Both the position numbers and the translations under genes were made by a program. Below are positions 1 through 4,504 of a stretch of DNA of 7,205 bases, in pieces. Numbering within the stretch: position 1 is the stretch's first letter; every line of letters begins with the position of its first letter. Source of the DNA: Sediminibacterium sp. (lineage in GTDB: Bacteria; Bacteroidota; Bacteroidia; Chitinophagales; Chitinophagaceae); assembly GCA_030832695.1 (NCBI GenBank), contig JAURIP010000077.1:1-7205 (forward strand). The letters are read 5' to 3'. The notes beneath the pieces are model-generated. The model was not told the DNA's origin. It ran no database searches and worked only from the letters and a program-made list of their open reading frames with translations.

Positions 1-543
1 ATAGTGGGGGCTTCTATTTTATTATATGCACCAATTGCCATTTTAATTCCGGTAGTATTATTTGCGCTTGCCATTATTCGACCTTTTAGATTGCCCGAGT
101 GGTTAGTATTATTAATGGGTATCCTACTTCCTTTTTATTTCGTATTTGCTTTTGTTTTTTTAACCAATCAAGCGCCCTATTTTATCCAATTTTTACCAAG
201 ATTAGATTGGAAAAATCCATTGGTAAAGCCCGAACTTAATATCATTTTAGCTTTAGGCGTCATGGGGGTCCAATTATTAGCTGGTTTTTATTTCTGGCAA
301 CAGCAGCAATCACGTTTTATCATACAAGTACGAAAATACTGGGGGGTCCTATTTTTGACACTTTTGGTTTGTTTTTTCCAACCCATTGTTTTTTCTTCTC
401 AAGCCTTGTATGCTTCGGCTATCATCTTAACCCCATTGGCCTGTTTTATAAGTTTTGCTTATGCTACCCCCAAAAGGTTATTGATTCCCAACCTTTTATT
501 TTGGTCAGCCTTCCTGGTTATTGTGTATAACCATCTTGCTTAA
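1..543 (+). CDS. Multi-pass membrane protein of unknown function, 5' end cut off (possibly DUF6427-like)
   Basis: The frame is open from the first base and ends at TAA 541-543, leaving 180 residues. A GTG at base 4 could serve as a start, but nothing marks it as one, so I treat the gene as truncated by the window edge. Numbering from that GTG, the protein is very hydrophobic, with about six membrane spans near residues 5-25, 33-54, 78-98, 112-130, 134-154 and 158-177. A polar stretch around 99-112 (QQQQSRF, then basic residues) probably faces the cytoplasm. There are no catalytic motifs or conserved polar residues inside the spans that point to a transporter or enzyme. The motif FRLPEW followed by a span with GILLPF resembles the Bacteroidota family DUF6427, whose members are about 300 residues; this is from memory and unsure. 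It lies 84 bases before purQ, which has its own promoter, so a shared function is not implied. Confidence 0.6.
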   Translation: MVGASILLYAPIAILIPVVLFALAIIRPFRLPEWLVLLMGILLPFYFVFAFVFLTNQAPYFIQFLPRLDWKNPLVKPELNIILALGVMGVQLLAGFYFWQQQQSRFIIQVRKYWGVLFLTLLVCFFQPIVFSSQALYASAIILTPLACFISFAYATPKRLLIPNLLFWSAFLVIVYNHLA

Positions 544-580
544 GTGAAGAATTTACCCCAAATTAGCGGGCATAATTTGT

Positions 581-588
581 TAACTTTG
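581..588 (+). promoter_or_regulatory. Likely -7 promoter element of purQ (Bacteroidota type)
   Basis: TAACTTTG matches the Bacteroidota -7 consensus TAnnTTTG at all six fixed positions. It sits 39 bases before the purQ ATG, which would place transcription start near 594 and leave a leader of about 30 bases. I see no good -33 TTG at the expected distance upstream, so the call rests on the -7 box and its position in the only sizeable gap on the plus strand before purQ. A near match, TAATTTG, lies just upstream at 573-579. This promoter could also drive the two downstream thiol-protein genes. Confidence 0.5.
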
Positions 589-627
589 TCCCTTCAATAA
601 GTACCTTAAAATATTAATCTTTAGTTT

Positions 628-1290
628 ATGAAATTTGGTGTTTTAGTATTCCCGGGATCGAATTGTGATAGAGACATGCAAGATGCTCTTGAAAAGGACC
701 TTGGAGCCCCTGTTGAAATGTTATGGCATAAGGACAGTGACTTGTCCCATTTTAATACCGAGGATTGTATTGTACTTCCAGGTGGTTTTTCCTATGGAGA
801 TTATTTGCGTTGTGGCGCCATTGCAAAATTTAGTCCAATGATGCAATCAGTTATTGAATTTGCAAATAAAGGGGGCAAAGTTTTAGGCGTATGTAATGGG
901 TTTCAAATTTTATGTGAAAGTGGTTTATTGCCTGGCGCTTTATTGCAAAATGCTAACCAACAATTTATTTGTAAAAATGTATTTATAAAAACCGATAATA
1001 GCGTCGCTCTACAAATTCCTATTGCACATGGTGAGGGAAGATATTTTGCTGACGAAGCTACTTTGGATCATTTGCAAAAAAACAATCAAATATTATTTAA
1101 GTATTGTGATGCGAATGGGAATGTGGGTGGTGCAGCTAATCCCAATGGATCTACTTTAGATATCGCAGGTATTTGTAATGACGCACGCAATGTATTTGGT
1201 ATGATGCCACATCCTGAGCGAGCAACATCGGAAGCATTAAGTAATGTGGATGGGAAAGAAATATTTAAAATATTAGGGTTATTAAATTAA
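628..1290 (+). CDS. purQ: Phosphoribosylformylglycinamidine synthase, glutaminase subunit PurQ
   Basis: PurQ hydrolyses glutamine and passes ammonia to PurL, which converts FGAR to FGAM with ATP, the fourth step of de novo purine synthesis in the cytoplasm. At 220 residues this is the normal length of the free-standing subunit. It is a class I glutamine amidotransferase throughout: FPGSNCDRD at 8-16, [17 protein letters not shown] at 50-66, the nucleophile elbow GVCNGFQIL at 87-95 with catalytic Cys89, HGEGRYFAD in the C-terminal half, and MMPHPERA with catalytic His195 and Glu197. The ATG start directly gives the expected [14 protein letters not shown] beginning. A free-standing PurQ belongs to the three-part enzyme (PurS, small PurL, PurQ) rather than the single large PurL of about 1,300 residues; neither partner is in this window. 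The next gene starts 22 bases downstream and may share the transcript. Identification is secure. Confidence 0.97.
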   Translation: MKFGVLVFPGSNCDRDMQDALEKDLGAPVEMLWHKDSDLSHFNTEDCIVLPGGFSYGDYLRCGAIAKFSPMMQSVIEFANKGGKVLGVCNGFQILCESGLLPGALLQNANQQFICKNVFIKTDNSVALQIPIAHGEGRYFADEATLDHLQKNNQILFKYCDANGNVGGAANPNGSTLDIAGICNDARNVFGMMPHPERATSEALSNVDGKEIFKILGLLN

Positions 1291-1312
1291 TCTAAAACAA
1301 TACTACAACATC

Positions 1313-1762
1313 ATGAAAAAATTTATATTAGCAAGCTTATTTATTTTGACTGCTTTTTTAACACAGGCGCAAAAAATGAATCCAGTCAACTGGAGTTTTC
1401 AAGCAGTAAAAAAAGCAGATAAGCAGTATGATGTAGTATTGACAGCGAATGTGGAAGCACCTTGGCATATATACTCTCAGTTTGTAAAGAAAGGGCCTAT
1501 TCCTACTACCATTGAATTTAAAACAAATCCTTTGGTACAAATTAAAGGGGCCGCGAAAGAAATTGGTAAGTTGGAGAAAAATTTTGACAAAAATTTTGAT
1601 GCAGAGATTAGCTATTATAGTAATAAGGTACAATTTGTACAATCGGTTACTTTAAAAGTTGCTTCCAAAACAAAATTATCGGGAACGATCGAATATATGG
1701 TTTGTAATGATGAAAAATGTTTGCCACCTATATCCATGCCATTTGAGGTTGTGTTACAATAG
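1313..1762 (+). CDS. Secreted DsbD N-terminal-domain-like thiol protein
   Basis: A 149-residue protein with a clear signal peptide (MKKFILASLFILTAFLTQAQ, residues 1-20), so it acts outside the inner membrane. The rest resembles the periplasmic immunoglobulin-like N-terminal domain of DsbD: a PWHIY motif at 50-54, beta-strand-rich sequence, and near the end YMVCNDEKCLPP with Cys131 and Cys136. In DsbD of proteobacteria the equivalent pair receives electrons from the C-terminal thioredoxin domain and hands them to periplasmic partners. Here the domain stands alone, with no membrane or thioredoxin domain. The gene sits between purQ (22 bases) and a DsbD-type membrane protein (26 bases), all in one direction. 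The likely role, inferred, is the terminal electron carrier of that membrane protein. It may instead be a general secreted thiol-disulphide protein. ATG is preceded by an A-rich leader and no Shine-Dalgarno. Confidence 0.8.
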   Translation: MKKFILASLFILTAFLTQAQKMNPVNWSFQAVKKADKQYDVVLTANVEAPWHIYSQFVKKGPIPTTIEFKTNPLVQIKGAAKEIGKLEKNFDKNFDAEISYYSNKVQFVQSVTLKVASKTKLSGTIEYMVCNDEKCLPPISMPFEVVLQ

Positions 1763-1788
1763 GGATTTCAAATTTTAATTTTATAGAA

Positions 1789-3720
1789 TTGCATAAGATT
1801 TCTTCTTTTTTTATAACGATCAGCTTTTTGTTGGTTTCCTTGGGTGCTCAATCCCAATCGGAAAATGTTATACAAGCCAAAGCAATTGCTATATTGATCA
1901 ATGATAGTAGTTATGCTTTAAAAATTAGTGTTCAAATTGATAAAGGATGGCATGTGTATGGTGAAAATCCAGATGGTATTCATGCCCCATTGATAAATAC
2001 TAATTTAGAATCTGCTAAATTAGTACAAACGCCAAAGTATTCGATTGCACCTATAAATCAATCAGATGTTTTATTTAAACAGGCTTTGGTTTTTACCAAT
2101 GATTTTGAGGTCAGTCAAAATATTCAGATAACAGGTTTTCAGCCCGATAGTTTAAAATTGACTTTATTATTAAATGCAGCTAAAGCAGATCAGTTTTACG
2201 CATTGGAACTACCATTGACCGTTGCTTTATCCAAAGGAACTAAAGTAACCGGTTTTAATATATTATTACCAACAACCGCAACCACTGCACCAACATATGC
2301 ATGCGGCGACGGAGCAGTCACAACAAGTAGTTCATCAGGTTGGGAAGTATTCCTCCTTGGATTTTTGGGTGGACTCATTGCGCTCATTACACCCTGTGTG
2401 TTCCCCATGATTCCTGTGACGGTTTCTTTTTTTACAAAACGATCTAAAACAAAAAAACAAGGAATCGTCAATGGGCTATTGTATGGGTTAAGCATTTTCT
2501 TAGTGTATGTTTTAGCAAGTGTGCCATTCCACGTTGTAGGCAATGTGCAACCTGAAATTTTTAATAGTATTTCAACCAATCCATGGTTGAATATTATCTT
2601 CTTTATTATATTCATCGTTTTTAGTATTTCATTTTTCGGATTTTTTGAAATATCCTTGCCTAGTGGCATCGCCAATAAAGCAGATTCAAAAAGTGGACTT
2701 GGAAGTATTGGGGGCATATTTTTTATGGCCATTACTTTGGCCATTGTTTCTTTTTCCTGCACAGGTCCTATTTTAGGTACCTTATTAGTGGGTTCCTTAC
2801 AAGGCGGCGCATGGGCCTTGACGCAAGGCATGGCAGGGTTTGGAGTAGCCTTAGCATTACCTTTTACATTATTTGCCATTTTCCCACAATGGCTACAAAG
2901 TTTACCAAAATCAGGTGGTTGGTTGGATACGGTAAAAAAGATATTGGCCTTTTTGGAATTAGCATTGGCTTTTAAATTTTTATCCAATGCGGATTTGGTG
3001 GAACATTGGGGACTATTAAAACGCGAAGTGTTTTTAGGAATTTGGGCGTTGATAAGTATTGGATTGGCCCTTTATTTGTTGGGCATACTATTATTACCAC
3101 ATGATGTTAAGGGTGCAAAAATTGCAGTGACCAGAAAAGTGTTAGCATTGGGGGCTTTTGTTTTTGCGGGATTTTTATTGGTAGGTATTGCGCCACAAAA
3201 TGCGAAGTATATCAATTTTTTAAGTGGTTTTCCACCACCAACACATTATAGTTTATTTAAGAATAAAAAGGACCAACATGGTTTACAAGCCAATGTGATG
3301 AATGATTACGCGCAAGCAGTACAATTATCCAAGCAGCAAAATAAACCAATACTGATTGACTTTACGGGATGGGCTTGCGTAAACTGCCGTAAGATGGAAG
3401 AAAATGTTTGGACAGATCCTGCAGTGATGTCTTTTATCCAAAATAATTTTATTTTGGTTTCCTTATATGTGGACGATAAAGCGATGTTGCCTATAGATAA
3501 AAGATTTACTTATACCAGTAAGTCAGGACAGGCCAAGGATATTAATAGTGTAGGTGATTTATGGGCGACGTTTCAAGCAGAAAACTTTAGCCAGGTAACA
3601 CAACCTTTGTATGTGGTAATGAGCCCGGATGAAAAATTATTATCCAATCCAGTAGGATATACGCCCAACGCAAGCGAGTATTTAGCTTGGCTACAATGCA
3701 GTGTGAATAAAAGCAAATAA
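1789..3720 (+). CDS. DsbD-type transmembrane thiol:disulphide interchange protein
   Basis: A 643-residue membrane protein that should carry reducing power from cytoplasmic thioredoxin to periplasmic proteins such as apocytochromes or disulphide isomerases. In order: signal peptide at about 1-23; a DsbD-N-like domain at about 27-148 with GWHVYGENPDG; a linker with Cys172; a DsbD membrane domain at about 185-468 with roughly eight spans, holding the two expected cysteines in TPCVFPMIP (Cys203) and SFSCTGPILG (Cys324); and a C-terminal thioredoxin-like domain at about 500-640 with GWACVNCRKME (Cys530, Cys533) and a likely cis-proline at Pro606 (VTQP). It is longer than E. coli DsbD (about 565 residues). 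The N-terminal domain lacks the usual cysteine pair: the aligned positions are Ala130 and Gln135. The start is a TTG; it is chosen because it begins the signal peptide exactly and no ATG lies nearby in frame. Probably co-transcribed with the small thiol gene upstream. The symbol dsbD would be reasonable, but biochemical equivalence is not shown. Confidence 0.92.
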   Translation: MHKISSFFITISFLLVSLGAQSQSENVIQAKAIAILINDSSYALKISVQIDKGWHVYGENPDGIHAPLINTNLESAKLVQTPKYSIAPINQSDVLFKQALVFTNDFEVSQNIQITGFQPDSLKLTLLLNAAKADQFYALELPLTVALSKGTKVTGFNILLPTTATTAPTYACGDGAVTTSSSSGWEVFLLGFLGGLIALITPCVFPMIPVTVSFFTKRSKTKKQGIVNGLLYGLSIFLVYVLASVPFHVVGNVQPEIFNSISTNPWLNIIFFIIFIVFSISFFGFFEISLPSGIANKADSKSGLGSIGGIFFMAITLAIVSFSCTGPILGTLLVGSLQGGAWALTQGMAGFGVALALPFTLFAIFPQWLQSLPKSGGWLDTVKKILAFLELALAFKFLSNADLVEHWGLLKREVFLGIWALISIGLALYLLGILLLPHDVKGAKIAVTRKVLALGAFVFAGFLLVGIAPQNAKYINFLSGFPPPTHYSLFKNKKDQHGLQANVMNDYAQAVQLSKQQNKPILIDFTGWACVNCRKMEENVWTDPAVMSFIQNNFILVSLYVDDKAMLPIDKRFTYTSKSGQAKDINSVGDLWATFQAENFSQVTQPLYVVMSPDEKLLSNPVGYTPNASEYLAWLQCSVNKSK

Positions 3721-3741
3721 TAAAATCATAAGAGTGAATTA

Positions 3742-3761
3742 CATGCGCCTACAGGCTCATG
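3742..3761. repeat. Imperfect inverted repeat at the convergent gene junction
   Basis: CATG-C-GCC, a four-base loop TACA, then GGC-T-CATG: seven paired bases with one mismatch. It covers the stop codon of the minus-strand sigma factor gene and lies 21 bases after the stop of the DsbD-type gene. On the minus strand it is followed, after a few bases, by a T-rich but interrupted stretch; on the plus strand no T run follows. It could act as a weak terminator for the sigma gene, but it lacks a proper T tract and may be chance. No other terminator-like hairpin is seen in the 28-base gap. Confidence 0.25.
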
Positions 3762-4330
3762 CCACGCTCGTTCATCATCTTTCTAAGATTAATTAAACCG
3801 TAACGCATCCTTCCTAAAGCGGTATTAATACTGCAGTTAGTCATTTGTGCAATTTCCTTAAAGCTCAAATTGGCATAATGTCTTAAAACAATAATTTCTC
3901 TTTGTTCTTCAGGAAGTAAGTCCACCAACTCTTGAATATTTTTATGTGTTTGACTACGCGTCATTTTGTAATCTGCAGCGTGATCTGAAAACTTAAGCAC
4001 TTCAAATATATCTTGATCGTCACTTGTTTTAATTGTGGGTGTACGTTTTACTTTTCTAAAATGATCAATGCAAAAATTGTGGGAAATACGCAAAGCCCAA
4101 GGCAAAAATTTACCTTCCTCCGCATATTTTTTTTGTTTGATATTATCAATGATCTTGATAAAGATTTCTTGGATTAAATCTTCCGCTAAATAACTATCCT
4201 TCACCATAAATAAAATGGTATTGTAAATTTTTTCTTGGTAACGGTCAATTAGGGTGTCAAAAGCGCGGGTATTTCCTTGTTGAAAGGACTCAATTAATTC
4301 ATAGTCGCTTAGGAGTACAGTTTTGTTCAT
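3749..4330 (-). CDS. ECF-type (sigma-70 family) RNA polymerase sigma factor
   Basis: A 193-residue sigma factor made only of regions 2 and 4, the plan of the extracytoplasmic function (ECF) group. Region 2 covers about residues 20-95: GNTRAFDTLIDRYQEKIYN, the core-binding stretch AEDLIQEIFIKI (49-60), and the DNA-melting/-10 part ending LPWALRISHNFCIDHFRK (76-93). A variable linker follows (96-128). Region 4 covers about 131-186: LLPEEQREIIVLRHYANLSF, then the helix-turn-helix FKEIAQMTNCSINTALGRMR (157-176). There is no extra C-terminal sensor domain. It would direct RNA polymerase to a set of promoters that cannot be told from here. No anti-sigma factor adjoins it: the gene on its 3' side is convergent and uvrA on its 5' side is divergent. 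ATG start at 4330, with no Shine-Dalgarno. I cannot assign it to a named sigma factor. Confidence 0.93.
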   Translation of the reverse strand: MNKTVLLSDYELIESFQQGNTRAFDTLIDRYQEKIYNTILFMVKDSYLAEDLIQEIFIKIIDNIKQKKYAEEGKFLPWALRISHNFCIDHFRKVKRTPTIKTSDDQDIFEVLKFSDHAADYKMTRSQTHKNIQELVDLLPEEQREIIVLRHYANLSFKEIAQMTNCSINTALGRMRYGLINLRKMMNERGMSL

Positions 4331-4401
4331 GCCTTGTTTTTTATAGTAGTTCGATAGGTTAGTATTGGAAAATTACTCGCAAAAAGGGTTGTAAATCCAT
4401 T

Positions 4402-4410
4402 TGTGGAAAA
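4402..4410 (-). promoter_or_regulatory. DnaA-box-like 9-mer TTTTCCACA
   Basis: Read on the minus strand this is TTTTCCACA, which fits the relaxed DnaA-box consensus TT(A/T)TNCACA. It faces the second box-like motif at 4430-4438, with 19 bases between them. A single 9-mer match occurs often by chance in AT-rich DNA, so a function in uvrA or sigma gene control is only a possibility. Confidence 0.25.
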
Positions 4411-4429
4411 CAAGAAATGGGTTCAAAAG

Positions 4430-4438
4430 CTATCCACA
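4430..4438 (+). promoter_or_regulatory. DnaA-box-like 9-mer CTATCCACA
   Basis: CTATCCACA differs from the strong DnaA box TTATCCACA only in its first base. With the motif at 4402-4410 it forms an inverted pair (TGTGGA and TCCACA arms), so an alternative reading is one dyad operator for an unknown regulator of the divergent genes. The region is too short, and lacks clusters or an unwinding element, to be a replication origin on this evidence. Confidence 0.25.
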
Positions 4439-4468
4439 TTTTTAGTGGGAAAAGAAACTACCAAATCC

Positions 4469-4500
4469 TTGAACCAAATGCCTAGGATTGTGTTAATTTG
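4469..4500 (+). promoter_or_regulatory. Weak candidate uvrA promoter
   Basis: TTG at 4469-4471 is followed after 21 bases by TTAATTTG at 4493-4500, which matches the Bacteroidota -7 consensus TAnnTTTG except for its second base. Spacing is acceptable. If real, transcription would begin at or within a few bases of the uvrA ATG at 4505, giving a leaderless or nearly leaderless message. This is a marginal match. Confidence 0.22.
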
Positions 4501-4504
4501 CTAT

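Larger units (their letters stand above)
4331..4504. other. Divergent intergenic region between the sigma factor gene and uvrA
   Basis: This 174-base stretch must hold the promoters of both divergent genes. I see no coding potential supported by motifs, although the uvrA frame stays open through much of it. It contains two DnaA-box-like 9-mers (listed separately) and a weak candidate uvrA promoter close to the start codon. No exact TAnnTTTG box was found for the sigma gene on the minus strand; the nearest is TAATTTTC (4368-4375, last base wrong) without a fitting -33 element. Confidence 0.6.

Noticed and set aside
1358..1642. A 94-residue minus-strand frame inside the small thiol gene
   Set aside because: No domain or signal supports it, and the plus-strand gene has a signal peptide and the DsbD-N cysteine pair.
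2196..2987. A 263-residue open frame on the minus strand inside the DsbD-type gene
   Set aside because: It lies opposite a gene with clear DsbD motifs, has no recognisable domain, and its composition is what the reverse strand of a membrane protein gene gives.
4368..4375. Possible -7 element (TAATTTTC) of the sigma factor gene on the minus strand
   Set aside because: The final G of the consensus is wrong and no -33 TTG lies at a suitable distance.
4402..4438. A chromosomal replication origin suggested by the DnaA-box-like pair
   Set aside because: Only two imperfect boxes, no cluster, no evident unwinding element, and no dnaA, dnaN or similar gene next to it in this window.
4434..4448. Small inverted repeat CCAC, seven bases, GTGG upstream of uvrA
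   Set aside because: Only four paired bases with no extension and no T tract; expected by chance in a region of this size.
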